Shown: positions 36,616-46,015, counted from the first letter of the stretch. The stretch is 64,000 nt of DNA from Plantactinospora sp. KBS50 (GCF_002285795.1 NZ_CP022961.1:5088001-5152000); one strand, 5' to 3'. Notes: generated from the letters alone by a model not told the origin. Made by a program: numbers and translations.

Positions 36616-37212
36616 ATGACGGAACCACCTCGACCGCCCGGAGCAGCCGGCTCCGGCGACGACGCAGCGGACCCCACCACTCCATATTCCCCGTCGGCCC
36701 CCTACCCGGGTGCCGACCCCCATGGCGCACCTTCCGGAACCAACCCGCCACCCGGCGGCTATCCCCCGCCGGGCGCCGGCGGCGGCTACCCGCCACCCGG
36801 CGGTCCGGGCTACCCGCCCGGCGGCGGATACCCCGCCGGCCCGCCGGCCGGCGGCTACCCCAGCCAGGACGACCGGACGTGGTCGTTGATCGCGCACTTC
36901 GGCGGACCGGTCGGCGTGGTGGTCGGTGCCTTCCTGCTCGGCTGGGTCGCCCCGCTGATCGCGCTGATGACCCGGGGGCAGCAGTCGCCGGTGGTCCGGG
37001 CGCACGCGGTCGCCGCGCTCAACTTCCAGATCACCTGGGCGGCGGTGTCCCTGGCCGGCTGGGTGGCCACGGCGATCACCTGCGGCCTGCTGGTCTTCAT
37101 CCCGCTGCTCACCTGGCTGGTGCCGGTGATCTTCGGCATCATCGGCGGGGTCAAGGCCAACGAGGGGCAGCTCTACCGCTACCCCGTCTCGTACGCCTTC
37201 CTGAAGCGCTGA
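36616..37212 (+). CDS. DUF4870/Tic20-like membrane protein, Pro/Gly-rich
   Basis: A 198-residue protein. The first 85 residues are a Pro/Gly/Tyr-rich repeat region (GGYPPPGAGGGYPPPGGPGYPPGGGY). The DUF4870 domain follows, with three to four membrane helices from residue 92 (WSLIAHFGGPVGVVVGAFLLGWVAPLI; VRAHAVAALNFQITW; FIPLLTWLVPVIFGIIGGVKANEG). Such proteins are common in actinomycetes and their role is unknown. ATG 36616 is preceded by a TACGGT box. The gene is closed by a strong hairpin shared with hemW. Confidence 0.82.
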   Translation: MTEPPRPPGAAGSGDDAADPTTPYSPSAPYPGADPHGAPSGTNPPPGGYPPPGAGGGYPPPGGPGYPPGGGYPAGPPAGGYPSQDDRTWSLIAHFGGPVGVVVGAFLLGWVAPLIALMTRGQQSPVVRAHAVAALNFQITWAAVSLAGWVATAITCGLLVFIPLLTWLVPVIFGIIGGVKANEGQLYRYPVSYAFLKR

Positions 37213-37221
37213 CCCCTGCGT

Positions 37222-37253
37222 TCCCCGTCCCGGCCGCACGGCCGGGACGGGGA
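37222..37253. terminator. Bidirectional terminator, 36616 gene / hemW
   Basis: A 15-bp perfect palindromic stem, TCCCCGTCCCGGCCG (37222-37236) and its complement (37239-37253), around a 2-nt centre. It lies 9 nt after one stop codon and 3 nt before the convergent hemW stop, so it can terminate both transcripts. Confidence 0.85.
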
Positions 37254-37256
37254 CGC

Positions 37257-38480
37257 TCAGGGCAGCAGGTCGCGCACCACCGCGTCGGCGAGCAGCCGAC
37301 CGCGCAGCGTCAGCACGGCCCGGCCGGCGGCGTACGGCTCGGCATCGAGCAGCCCGTCGGCCAGCGCCCGGCCGGCCGCGACCCGACCCGGCTCGTCCAG
37401 CGCCGCCAGCGGCAACCCGTCGGCCAGCCGCAACCGCAACATCACGTCCTCGGTCCGCCGGTCGGCGGCGGTCAGCACCTCCCGGCCGTGCCCCGGGGAC
37501 CGGCCGGCGGCCAGCCGCGCCGCGTACCCGCTCGGGTGCTTGACGTTCCACCAGCGCACGCCGCCGACGTGACTGTGCGCCCCCGGGCCCAGACCCCACC
37601 AGTCGGCGCCGGTCCAGTAGAGCAGGTTGTGCCGGCACCGGGCGGCCGGCGTGGCGGCCCAGTTCGACACCTCGTACCAGCCGAGGCCGGCGGCGCTCAG
37701 CGCGGCCTCCGCCGCCAGGTAGCGGTCCGCCGCAACGTCGTCGGACGGGTACGGCAGCTCGCCCCGGCGCATCCGGGCGGCCAGCCGGGTGCCGTCCTCC
37801 ACGATCAGCGCGTACGCGCTGACGTGGTCCACCCCGGCGGCGCTCACCTGGGCCAGCGACTCCGCGAAGTCCTCCGGGCGCTCCCCCGGCGTGCCGTAGA
37901 TCAGGTCCAGGTTGACGTGCGCGAAGCCGGCCTCCCGCGCCTCCCGGGCCGCGGCGGTGGCCCGGCCCGGGGTGTGCCGCCGGTCGAGCACCGCCAGCAC
38001 GCCGGGTGCGGCCGACTGCATGCCCAGGGAGATCCTGGTGAAGCCGGCGGCGCGCAGCGCCGCCAGCGACCGCGGCGTCACCGACTCCGGGTTGGCCTCG
38101 GTGGTCACCTCCGCGTCCGGCGCCAGCCCCCAGGTGGCGTCGATGCCCTCCAGGATCCGGGCCAGGTCCGCCGGCGGCAGCAGCGTGGGCGTGCCGCCGC
38201 CGACGAAGACGGTGTCCACCCGGCGCGGCGGCGCGTCCGCCAGCACCCGCCGGGCCAGCGCCAGCTCGGCCAGCACCGAGTCCGGGTACGTCTCCCGGTC
38301 CGCACCGCCGCCCAGCTCGCTCGCGGTGTAGGTGTTGAAGTCGCAGTACCCGCAGCGGCTCGCGCAGAACGGCACGTGGACGTACACGCCGAAGCCGCGC
38401 CGGCCGACCTCGCTCAGCGCGGCGGCCGGCAGCGCGCCGTCGGCGGGTACGGGTTCACCGTCTGGGAGGGCGCCGGGCAT
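37257..38480 (-). CDS. hemW: Radical SAM heme chaperone HemW
   Basis: A 407-residue radical SAM protein with the 4Fe-4S motif Cys39-x3-Cys43-x2-Cys46 (FCASRCGYCDFN). The family was long named oxygen-independent coproporphyrinogen oxidase, but members of this length in the hrcA-dnaJ neighbourhood are HemW, which delivers heme. Supporting motifs: VFVGGGTPTLLP, TTEANPES, RISLGMQS and NLDLIYGTPGE; a C-terminal HemN-like domain covers about 310-407. The ATG at 38480 has GGGAGGGCG upstream. The divergent enoyl-CoA hydratase starts only 18 bp away. Confidence 0.92.
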   Translation of the reverse strand: MPGALPDGEPVPADGALPAAALSEVGRRGFGVYVHVPFCASRCGYCDFNTYTASELGGGADRETYPDSVLAELALARRVLADAPPRRVDTVFVGGGTPTLLPPADLARILEGIDATWGLAPDAEVTTEANPESVTPRSLAALRAAGFTRISLGMQSAAPGVLAVLDRRHTPGRATAAAREAREAGFAHVNLDLIYGTPGERPEDFAESLAQVSAAGVDHVSAYALIVEDGTRLAARMRRGELPYPSDDVAADRYLAAEAALSAAGLGWYEVSNWAATPAARCRHNLLYWTGADWWGLGPGAHSHVGGVRWWNVKHPSGYAARLAAGRSPGHGREVLTAADRRTEDVMLRLRLADGLPLAALDEPGRVAAGRALADGLLDAEPYAAGRAVLTLRGRLLADAVVRDLLP

Positions 38481-38486
38481 GGCGAC

Positions 38487-38492
38487 TATTGT
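38487..38492 (+). promoter_or_regulatory. -10 box, leaderless start of enoyl-CoA hydratase gene
   Basis: TATTGT lies 6 nt upstream of the ATG at 38499, within the 18-bp gap to hemW. Its -35 region would fall inside the hemW coding sequence. Confidence 0.5.
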
Positions 38493-38498
38493 GCGCGC

Positions 38499-39287
38499 AT
38501 GACCCAGGCCGCCGAGCAGCTCGTCCAGGTGTCCACCGCCGCCGGGGTGACCACGATCACCCTGGACAGCCCACGCAACCGCAACGCGCTCTCCACGGCG
38601 CTGATGGCGCAGCTGCTGGACGCGCTCGCGGCGGCGGTCGCCGACGACGCCGTCCGGGTGGTCGTGCTGGCGCACACCGGCCCGGTGTTCTGCTCCGGCG
38701 CCGACCTCAAGGAGACCGCCGCGGCGTACGCGGGCGGGACCGTGCCGGCCGGCGCCCTGGGTGAGGTCCTGGCGGCGATCTGGGAGTGCCCGAAGCCGGT
38801 GCTGGCCCAGGTGGGCGGCCCGGCCCGGGCCGGCGGGCTCGGGCTGATCGCGGCGGCCGACGTGGCGGTCTGCGCCAGCACGGCAACCTTCGCGTTCACC
38901 GAGGTCCGCATCGGGGTGATCCCGGCGGTCATCTCCGGCACCGTGCTGCGCCGGCTCACCCCCCGGGCCGCCGCCGAGCTGTACCTGACCGGCGAGATCT
39001 TCGACGGCGCCCGCGCCGCGCAGATCGGCCTGGTCACCGCGGCCGTGCCGGCGGCCGAGCTGACCGGGACGGTACGCCGGTACTGCGCGGCCCTGGTGCG
39101 CGGCGCACCCGGCGCGCTGGCCGGCACCAAGGAACTGCTCCGCCGGCCGGCCGGGGCGGACCTGCGTACCGAGCTGGCGGAACTGTCCGCGCTCTCCACC
39201 GGCTACTTCCACTCCGAGGAGGGCCGGGAGGGCGTGCTGGCGTTCCGCGAGAAGCGCTCGCCACGGTGGGTGACCGATCCTGAATGA
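38499..39287 (+). CDS. Enoyl-CoA hydratase/isomerase family protein
   Basis: A 262-residue crotonase-fold protein. The CoA/oxyanion motifs FCSGADLKE and GPARAGGLGLIAAADVAVC are present. The catalytic positions differ from classical hydratase: the first Glu region reads CPKPVLAQVGGPARAGG, and the second acidic segment is AFTEVRIGVIPAVIS with Glu-Val-Arg-Ile-Gly-Val-Ile-Pro. This matches methylglutaconyl/enoyl-CoA hydratase-like members. Acyl-CoA substrate unknown. ATG 38499 has no RBS but a TATTGT box 6 nt upstream. Confidence 0.88.
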   Translation: MTQAAEQLVQVSTAAGVTTITLDSPRNRNALSTALMAQLLDALAAAVADDAVRVVVLAHTGPVFCSGADLKETAAAYAGGTVPAGALGEVLAAIWECPKPVLAQVGGPARAGGLGLIAAADVAVCASTATFAFTEVRIGVIPAVISGTVLRRLTPRAAAELYLTGEIFDGARAAQIGLVTAAVPAAELTGTVRRYCAALVRGAPGALAGTKELLRRPAGADLRTELAELSALSTGYFHSEEGREGVLAFREKRSPRWVTDPE

Positions 39288-39356
39288 CCGTTCGTGCAAT
39301 CGGCTTCGCTGTCCGGTTCGACGTAGGCTGGTGGAACTGCCGAGCAGGGGTAGGGG

Positions 39357-40208
39357 TTGCAGGCTCGAACGATGGCGGCGGCCGCCGTGGCTTTCACCGT
39401 GGTCGGGGTGGGCGCCTTCTACGCCCATCGCAGCGATCTACCCGGGCCACTTCCCCGGCCGATCGGCTGCGTGGTGCAGGCCGAGGGCACGGTCAACCTG
39501 GATCCCGCCCAGATGGCGAACGCGGCCACCATCGCCGCCGTCGGCATCCGGCGCGGCATGCCCGAACGCGGCATCGTGGTGGCCCTGGCCACCGCCTTCC
39601 AGGAGTCCCGGCTGCGCAACCTGGCCGGCGGCGACCGCGACTCGGTCGGGCTGTTCCAGCAGCGCCCGAGCCAGGGCTGGGGCACCCCGCAGCAGATCCG
39701 CGACCCCCGGTACGCCGCCGAGCGGTTCTACTCGGCGCTGCACAAGGTGCACGGCTGGGAACGGATGCGGGTGACCGACGCGGCGCAGAAGGTGCAGCGT
39801 TCGGCGTTCCCGGAGGCGTACCAGCAATGGGCCGACGACGCGGCGGTGCTGGCCCGGGCGCTGCTCGGCAACGCCTCCGGCGCGGTGGCCTGCACGGTCG
39901 CCCCGGTGCCCGCGCTGCGCGGCGTCGCCGCCACCACCGCACTGACCAGCATGATCGCCCTGGACTGGGGCACCGTGCCGGCCCCGCCGCCGGACCGGCT
40001 GGCCGGGTTCGCCCTGGCCGCCGTGGACGCCCGCGCCGGCTGGCGGTACGCGCACTGGCTGGTCTCGCACGCCGACGACAACGGCGTGAAGCGGGTCCGG
40101 TTCGCCGGTCTCCAGTGGACGGCCGGGGACGGCACCTGGTCGGCGATCCGCGACGGCTCCCCCAGCACCGATCGGGTGATCGCCGAGGTCTTCGCCGACG
40201 AGAGGTAG
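39357..40208 (+). CDS. Membrane-anchored transglycosylase-like protein
   Basis: A 283-residue protein with an N-terminal hydrophobic helix (about 5-22), then a lysozyme/SLT-like region: VVALATAFQESRLRNLAGGDRDSVGLFQQRPSQGWGTPQQIRDPRYAAERFYSAL. The Glu in FQESRL and the GLFQQRPSQGWG motif resemble lytic transglycosylase active sites, but the domain is short, so activity is inferred only. The 100-residue C-terminal part (WRYAHWLVSHADDNGVKRVRFAGLQWTAG) is unassigned. The start is TTG 39357 (AGGGGTAGGGG before it) or ATG 39372. The stop is 1 bp from the convergent permease gene. Confidence 0.72.
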   Translation: MQARTMAAAAVAFTVVGVGAFYAHRSDLPGPLPRPIGCVVQAEGTVNLDPAQMANAATIAAVGIRRGMPERGIVVALATAFQESRLRNLAGGDRDSVGLFQQRPSQGWGTPQQIRDPRYAAERFYSALHKVHGWERMRVTDAAQKVQRSAFPEAYQQWADDAAVLARALLGNASGAVACTVAPVPALRGVAATTALTSMIALDWGTVPAPPPDRLAGFALAAVDARAGWRYAHWLVSHADDNGVKRVRFAGLQWTAGDGTWSAIRDGSPSTDRVIAEVFADER

Positions 40209-40209
40209 C

Positions 40210-41040
40210 TCAGCCCTTCACCGCCCCGGCCACCAGGCCGGACACCATCCGCCGCTGCACCAGCACGAAGAACACGATGACCGGCAGCGTGATCAGGGTG
40301 GAGGCGGCCATCACCGAGCCCCACGCCGTGTCGTCCCGGCCGAAGAAGAACGTCATGGCCACCGGCAGGGTGTACCGCTGCTGGTTGTTGATGAACGTCA
40401 GCGCGAAGATCAGCTCGTTCCAGGCGGTGATGAACGAGAAGATGCTGGTGGCCACCAGGCCCGGAGCCACCAGCGGCAGCAGCACCCGGCGGAAGATCTG
40501 CCCCCGGCTGGCCCCGTCGATCGCCGCCGCCTCCTCCAGTTCCTTGGGCACCGCGGCGACGAAGCCGCGCAGCATCCAGATCGCGAACGGCAGCGAGAAG
40601 CCCAGGTACGTGAGGATCAGGCTGGGCAGCGTGTTGTAGAGCCCGAGCCGCTGGATCATCAGGAACAGCGGGATGACCAGCGCCTCCAGCGGAATCATCT
40701 GCACCACCAGCAGCATCATCAGGAACGTGGTGCGCAACCGGAACCGGAACCGCGCCACGGCCGTCGCCGCGAGCAGCGCGACCAGCCCGCTGAGCAGCAC
40801 CGTCGCCCCGGCCACCAGCACGCTGTTGACGAAGAAGTCCACGAACGTGACGCCGGGGATCAGGTTGCCGGTGAGGATCTCCCGGTAGTGCTCCAGCGTC
40901 GGTCGGGTGGGCACCGGGCGGGGCGTGGCGGCGAAGATGTCGCGGTTCGACTTCAGCGACGTCGCGATCATCCAGTAGACCGGGAAGACCGCGAACAGCG
41001 CCACCAGCAGCCCGGCACCGTTGCGCGCGAACCGCCTCAC
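40210..41040 (-). CDS. Carbohydrate ABC transporter permease (MalG-type)
   Basis: A 276-residue inner-membrane permease with about six helices. The EAA-loop that contacts the ATPase reads EEAAAIDGASRGQIFRRVLLPLVAPGL. It is the second permease of a CUT1 sugar importer, and its start overlaps the stop of the partner gene by 4 nt. No ATPase gene accompanies the set, so a shared MsiK-type ATPase encoded elsewhere is expected, as in other actinomycete CUT1 systems. It is convergent, 1 bp apart, with the transglycosylase-like gene. Confidence 0.92.
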   Translation of the reverse strand: MRRFARNGAGLLVALFAVFPVYWMIATSLKSNRDIFAATPRPVPTRPTLEHYREILTGNLIPGVTFVDFFVNSVLVAGATVLLSGLVALLAATAVARFRFRLRTTFLMMLLVVQMIPLEALVIPLFLMIQRLGLYNTLPSLILTYLGFSLPFAIWMLRGFVAAVPKELEEAAAIDGASRGQIFRRVLLPLVAPGLVATSIFSFITAWNELIFALTFINNQQRYTLPVAMTFFFGRDDTAWGSVMAASTLITLPVIVFFVLVQRRMVSGLVAGAVKG

Positions 41041-42032
41041 AGCTCATCCTCCTGCCTGAGCACCATGCGGACGTAGAAACCGGTGACCACGAGCAGGATC
41101 ACCGTGAGGATCACCGCGATGGCCGCGCCCAGGCCGTACTTGGGCGGCGGCGAGAAGGCCGACGCGTACGAGTAGATGGAGAGCATGAACGTCGGCCGGT
41201 CCTGGGTGCCGCCGGCCAGCGTGTACTGCTGGGTGAAGACCTTGAAGTCCCAGATCGTGGAGAGCACGATCAGGATGCCGAACACCGGCCGCAACAGCGG
41301 GAAGGTCACCGACCAGAACACCCGCCACGGGCCGGCGCCGTCCACCCGGGCCGCCTCGTGCAACTCGCCCGGTACGCTCTTGAGCCCGGCGAGCACGCTC
41401 ACCGCGATGAACGGGAACGAGTGCCAGACCACCACCAGGGTGAGGATGCTGAAGAACAGCAGCGGCGAGTTGAACCAGCCGTAGCCGGTCCAGTCGCTGC
41501 GACCGAAGACCGCCGACGACAGCCCGTCCGGCAGGGCGTTGAACAGCCAGGTCACCAGGCCGCTCGTGTCGTCGAAGATCCATTTCCAGACGATCGCGCC
41601 GGTCAGCGCGGGGGTGGCCCAGGCCAGCATCACGCAACTGCCCACGAACGTCGCCATCCGCCGGCCGAGCCGGTTGAGCAGCAGCCCCACCAGCGTGCCG
41701 AGGATCATCGTGAGCACCACGTTGGCGGCGGCGAACAGCACGGTGTTGCGCAGCACCGTGCGGAAGAACGGATCGGTGAGCACCGTCGTGTAGTTGGCCA
41801 GCCCCGCCCACGGCCACTCCCGGTCGCCCCGCAGCTGCCGGACGTTGTCCAGCTTGAAGAACGACATCGCGACCACCTGGCCGAGCGGCCAGAGCAGCAG
41901 GACGCCGATGACGGCGAGGCTGGGCAGCAACAGCAGGTACGGCAGCCGCTGCCCCGACCGCCGGCGGCGGGGGACGTCGGTCCCCCGTCCGCCGGCCTCG
42001 GTGCCCACCGGTGCCCGGGTGGCCAGGCTCAT
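41037..42032 (-). CDS. Carbohydrate ABC transporter permease (MalF-type)
   Basis: A 331-residue permease with six to seven helices. The basic N-terminus (about 1-30) is non-conserved. The EAA motif is HEAARVDGAGPWRVFWSVTFPLLRPVFGILIV. It forms the channel with the MalG-type subunit and receives sugar from the lipoprotein encoded 28 nt upstream. The ATG at 42032 lies about 28 nt after the substrate-binding protein stop, so the three genes form one operon. Confidence 0.92.
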   Translation of the reverse strand: MSLATRAPVGTEAGGRGTDVPRRRRSGQRLPYLLLLPSLAVIGVLLLWPLGQVVAMSFFKLDNVRQLRGDREWPWAGLANYTTVLTDPFFRTVLRNTVLFAAANVVLTMILGTLVGLLLNRLGRRMATFVGSCVMLAWATPALTGAIVWKWIFDDTSGLVTWLFNALPDGLSSAVFGRSDWTGYGWFNSPLLFFSILTLVVVWHSFPFIAVSVLAGLKSVPGELHEAARVDGAGPWRVFWSVTFPLLRPVFGILIVLSTIWDFKVFTQQYTLAGGTQDRPTFMLSIYSYASAFSPPPKYGLGAAIAVILTVILLVVTGFYVRMVLRQEDEL

Positions 42033-42060
42033 CCGAGCGCCTCTCGTTCGCTGCGCACGC

Positions 42061-43350
42061 TCACTGACCGTTGAGGATGCTGTCCATCTCGGCCGCCGCG
42101 TCCGAGGTCGCCTGCTCGACCGACTTCTGACCCTTGATCACCGAGCTGTTCATCGCCTGGGTGACCGTCTTGTTCCGGCTGACCTCCACCCACTTCGGGG
42201 TCAGCGGCGTGAGCCTGGTGTTCTGCATGGCGGTCGCGAACGGCGCCATGATCTTGTCGCTGGCGTACGTGTTGCCGGCGACCAGGTCCTGGTAGACCGG
42301 GAAGAAGCCGACGCTGCTCGCCCACTTGCCGTCGTTGGCCTTGCTCAGCAGCACGGTCATGTAGTCCCAGGCGAGGTCCTGGCGCTTGCTGTCCCGCCAG
42401 ATGGCGATGTCCGAACCACCGGCGAAGGCCGGAGCCGGCTTGCCGTCCGGGCCGGGAATCGGGAACGTACCCCAGACCTTCTCGATATCCGGGTTGTCCT
42501 TCTTCATGGCACCCTGCTGCCAGCTACCGGCAAAGGTCATCGCGGCCTTCCCGGTGGCGAACTGGGTCCGGGCGTCGACCTCGTTCCAGCCGGCCGCGGC
42601 GGGCGGCGCCACCTTGTCCCTGGTCACCAGCCCGGTCCAGAACTCGACCGCCTTGCGGGCCTCCGGCGAGGTGTAGCCGGACTTCCAGGTGTCGCCGTCC
42701 CGGGTCGCGATCTCCCCGCCGGCCGCCCAGAGGAAGGAGTAGAACGGCAGCTCCGAGTTGCCGGGCAGCGCGATGCCGTAGGTGCCGGACTTCTTGGCCT
42801 GCACCGCCTTGGCGTCGGCCACCAACTCGTCCCAGGTGGTCGGGGGCTGCGTGATGCCCGCCTCGGCGAACCAGTCGGTGCGGTAGTACATGCCGCGCAC
42901 GCCCGCGTACCAGGGCACGCCGTACTGCTTGCCGTCGAGCTGGGCGTTCCTCACCAGGTCCGGCAGGATGTCCTTGCCCTCCGCCCAGCCGGACATCCGG
43001 CCGGTGAGGTCGGCCAGCGCCTCCTGCTGGGCCCAGCCCTGCGTCTCGGTGTTGCCCAGTTCGGTGACGTCGGGTCCCTCGCCGCCGGCCAGCGCCGCCT
43101 GGAACTTCGTCGGCGCCTCCAGCCACGGGACGTACTGCACCACCACGTCGGTCTCGGGGTGCTTCTGTTTGAACTCGGCCTCCACGGCGTCGAGGAAGGA
43201 GTTCTGCGCCTCGCCGCCCTCGCCCATCATCCAGACCGTCAGCTTGCTGGTGTCGGCCGCCTTCTCGTCCGATCCGCCGCACGCGGTGAGCAGCATCGCT
43301 GCCGAGGCCACCACGGCGGTAACCGGGCCGAACCCGCTCCACCTCTTCAC
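42061..43350 (-). CDS. Sugar ABC transporter substrate-binding lipoprotein
   Basis: A 429-residue family 1 extracellular solute-binding protein. Signal sequence with lipobox Cys24 (LLTAC), then KLTVWMMGEGGEAQNSFLDAVEAEFKQKHPETDVVVQYVPW and GEGPDVTELGNTETQGWAQQ, typical of CUT1 binders for oligosaccharides. The form resembles chitobiose/chitosan-oligomer binders of streptomycetes more than maltose binders, but that is a recollection-based inference. First gene of the importer; AGGGAGA lies 7 nt before the ATG. A 13-bp palindrome upstream (43400) is a likely operator. Confidence 0.9.
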   Translation of the reverse strand: MKRWSGFGPVTAVVASAAMLLTACGGSDEKAADTSKLTVWMMGEGGEAQNSFLDAVEAEFKQKHPETDVVVQYVPWLEAPTKFQAALAGGEGPDVTELGNTETQGWAQQEALADLTGRMSGWAEGKDILPDLVRNAQLDGKQYGVPWYAGVRGMYYRTDWFAEAGITQPPTTWDELVADAKAVQAKKSGTYGIALPGNSELPFYSFLWAAGGEIATRDGDTWKSGYTSPEARKAVEFWTGLVTRDKVAPPAAAGWNEVDARTQFATGKAAMTFAGSWQQGAMKKDNPDIEKVWGTFPIPGPDGKPAPAFAGGSDIAIWRDSKRQDLAWDYMTVLLSKANDGKWASSVGFFPVYQDLVAGNTYASDKIMAPFATAMQNTRLTPLTPKWVEVSRNKTVTQAMNSSVIKGQKSVEQATSDAAAEMDSILNGQ

Positions 43351-43399
43351 GACACATCTCCCTCGCGACTGGCATTAACCTTCTCTGCCGCACCCTAGT

Positions 43400-43412
43400 A
43401 GGAAAAATTCCT
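43400..43412 (-). promoter_or_regulatory. ROK-type operator candidate of sugar importer
   Basis: AGGAA-AAA-TTCCT, a 5-3-5 palindrome within an AT-rich stretch, lies 50-62 bp upstream of the substrate-binding protein start. Sites built on AGGAAA/TTTCCT are typical of ROK-family repressors of sugar operons, including the chitosanase regulator type in streptomycetes. No regulator gene is adjacent. Confidence 0.45.
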
Positions 43413-43529
43413 TTACGACAGGGGGCACATCAACGAGCGGTCAGGTGCCGGTCGGCGCAGCTCAGACAGACCATAGGGGCGCCGGCGGGCAACGTAAGAG
43501 GCCCTGGCGGCGGGCGGTGGGCAGCGTAA

Positions 43530-43559
43530 GGGGCGCCCGGCCGAACGGCCGGGCGCCCC
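43530..43559. terminator. Strong terminator after glsB-like gene
   Basis: A perfect 13-bp stem, GGGGCGCCCGGCC (43530-43542) and its complement (43547-43559), with loop GAAC, 22 nt past the stop of the gene at 43582-43863. It separates that gene from the sugar importer promoter. Confidence 0.85.
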
Positions 43560-43581
43560 TGGGGGTACGCGATGACGAGGA

Positions 43582-43863
43582 TCAGTACCGGCTCACGCCG
43601 CGCCGCCCACCGACACCGGACACGATGGCCACGGCGATGGCGGCCACCACGACCTGCACCAGCAGCTCGGCCCAGTCGACGCCGGCGGTCTCGGTGGCGA
43701 TCCCGGCGGCCCGGGCGATCACGGTGCCCAGCAGGGCCGCCCCGACGCCGATCACCATGTGCAGCCACATCGGCATGTTCTGGCGGCCCGGAACGACCAG
43801 GCGGCCGAGCGCGCCGACGATGAGACCAACGATGAGCGCGGTGATGATACCCATAACAGTCAC
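43582..43863 (-). CDS. GlsB/YeaQ/YmgE-family stress membrane protein
   Basis: A 93-residue protein of the transglycosylase-associated (GlsB/YeaQ) family with three small-residue-rich helices ([59 protein letters not shown]). Despite the family name no enzymatic activity is established; members are linked to general stress. Start GTG 43863 has GAGGAGG 6 nt upstream. It is separated from lepA upstream by about 160 bp and ends in a strong hairpin, so it is likely its own unit. Confidence 0.88.
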   Translation of the reverse strand: MTVMGIITALIVGLIVGALGRLVVPGRQNMPMWLHMVIGVGAALLGTVIARAAGIATETAGVDWAELLVQVVVAAIAVAIVSGVGGRRGVSRY

Positions 43864-44021
43864 GGTCGCCCTCCTCAGGGTGCGTCACACATTCACAATG
43901 TTTGTTGTTGCTGTGCCGCACACGTAGTTCCCGAGGGCCCGAAATCTCAAACCGCCCCAACCGCCAACTTGTCGTGCCATGTCCAATACCGCCTGGTCCG
44001 GCACGGGCAGGGCGGGCGGGG

Positions 44022-45903
44022 CTACTTCTTGCCACCGCCCTTGGCGTCGCCGGGGAGTCGGAGGTGGACAGCGCGGCGATGAACGCCTCCTGCGGCACCT
44101 CGACCCGGCCGACCATCTTCATCCGCTTCTTGCCTTCCTTCTGCTTCTCCAGCAGCTTCCGCTTCCGGGTGATGTCACCGCCGTAGCACTTCGCCAGCAC
44201 GTCCTTGCGGATCGCCCGGATCGTCTCCCGGGCGATCACCCGGTTGCCGATGGCCGCCTGGATGGGCACCTCGAACTGCTGCCGCGGGATCAGCGCCCGC
44301 AGCTTCGCGGCGATGGTCGTGCCGTACCCGTACGCCTTGTCCTTGTGCACGATGGCGCTGAACGCGTCCACCGGCTCGCCGTGCAGCAGGATGTCCACCT
44401 TGACCAGTTCCGAGGACTGCTCGCCGGAGGGCTCGTAGTCCAGGCTGGCGTAGCCCTTGGTCCGGCTCTTGAGCTGGTCGAAGAAGTCGAAGATGATCTC
44501 GGCGAGCGGAAGCGTGTAGCGCAGCTCGACCCGGTCGGTGGACAGGTAGTCCATCCCCATGAGCGAACCGCGGCGACCCTGGCACAGCTCCATCACCGCG
44601 CCCACGTAGTCGTTCGGGGTGAGCACCGTGGCCCGGACGATCGGCTCGAACACCTCGGCGATCTTGCCCGTCGGATACTCGCTCGGGTTCGTGACCGTGA
44701 CCTCCGTGCCGTCCTCCAGCACGGCCCGGTAGACCACGTTCGGCGCGGTCGAGATGAGGTCCAGGCCGAACTCGCGCTCCAGCCGCTCCCGGATGATCTC
44801 CAGGTGCAGCAGGCCGAGGAAGCCGCAGCGGAACCCGAAGCCCAGGGCGCCCGAGGTCTCCGGCTCGTAGCTCAACGCCGCGTCGTTGAGCTTCAACTTG
44901 TCCAGCGCCTCCCGCAGGTCCGGGTAGTCGGACCCGTCGATCGGGTACAGCCCCGAGTAGACCATCGGCTTCGGATCCTTGTACCCGCCGAGCGGCTCGG
45001 CGGCCGGCCGGGAGTTGATGGTGACGGTGTCACCGACCCGCGACTGCCGGACGTCCTTCACGCCGGTGATCAGGTAGCCCACCTCACCCACGCCCAGCCC
45101 GTCGGCCTTCTGCATCTCGGGCGAGATGACCCCGATCTCCAGCAGCTCGTGCGCCGCGCCGGTGGACATCATCTTGATCCGGTCCCGGGCCTCGATCCGG
45201 CCGTCGATGACCCGGACGTACGTCACGACGCCGCGGTACACGTCGTACACGGAGTCGAAGATCATGGCCCGGGCGGGCGCATCGACGTTGCCCACCGGCG
45301 GCTGGAACTGCCGGACGATCTCGTCCAGCAGGTACGACACGCCCTCACCGGTCTTACCGGAGACCCGGATGCAGTCGCCCGGGTCGACGCCGATCAGCCG
45401 GGCCAGTTCCTCGGCGTACTTGTCCGGCTGCGCCGCCGGCAGGTCGATCTTGTTAAGGACCGGGATGATGTGCAGGTCGTTTTCCAGCGCCAGGTAGAGG
45501 TTTGCCAGCGTCTGCGCCTCGATCCCCTGGGCGGCGTCCACCAGCAGGATGGCGCCCTCGCAGGCGGCAAGCGATCGGGACACCTCGTACGTGAAGTCCA
45601 CGTGGCCCGGGGTGTCGATCATGTTGAGCACGGCGGCCTCGCCCTGCCGCTCCCCTCGCGGACGGCCCACGGCATCCGGACCGCCTGGCTCTTGATCGTG
45701 ATGCCCCGCTCGCGTTCGATGTCCATCCGGTCGAGATACTGCGCACGCATCTGCCGGGGGTCGACCACGCCGGTGAGCTGCAACATCCGGTCGGCCAGCG
45801 TCGACTTACCGTGGTCGATGTGGGCGATGATGCAGAAGTTCCGGATCGCGCCGGCGGCGGTGGCACCGGGGGCGTACGCGCCAGGATCGAGCGTCGGTGG
45901 CAC
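44022..45903 (-). pseudogene. lepA: Elongation factor 4 (LepA), two frameshifts
   Basis: LepA/EF4 is a ribosome-associated GTPase. The 5' part from GTG 45903 ([41 protein letters not shown]) is in one frame. The body ([22 protein letters not shown] onward, the EF-G-like domains, [20 protein letters not shown]) is in another. One extra base in the run 45652-45655 joins them as [20 protein letters not shown]. Near the 3' end a second missing base in the run 44052-44055 hides the normal end [12 protein letters not shown] and stop at 44022. With both repaired the protein is 627 residues, the usual length. All GTPase motifs are intact, so sequencing error is the likeliest cause. Confidence 0.88.
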
Positions 45904-46015
45904 AGACGGTCCGTTCTAGTCGGCGGAAAAGTGCGACCTCACCATGTTCCCACGCCGCCCGGACCGGCCCACGCCGAGTGGCTGCGACGCCGACCGGCCG
46001 GCGGGCGGCCCACGG

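Noticed and set aside
43979-45919. A 646-codon plus-strand open frame opposite lepA
   Set aside because: Its translation is compositionally an antisense shadow (Arg/Gly/His/Gln-rich), while the minus strand encodes clear LepA motifs.
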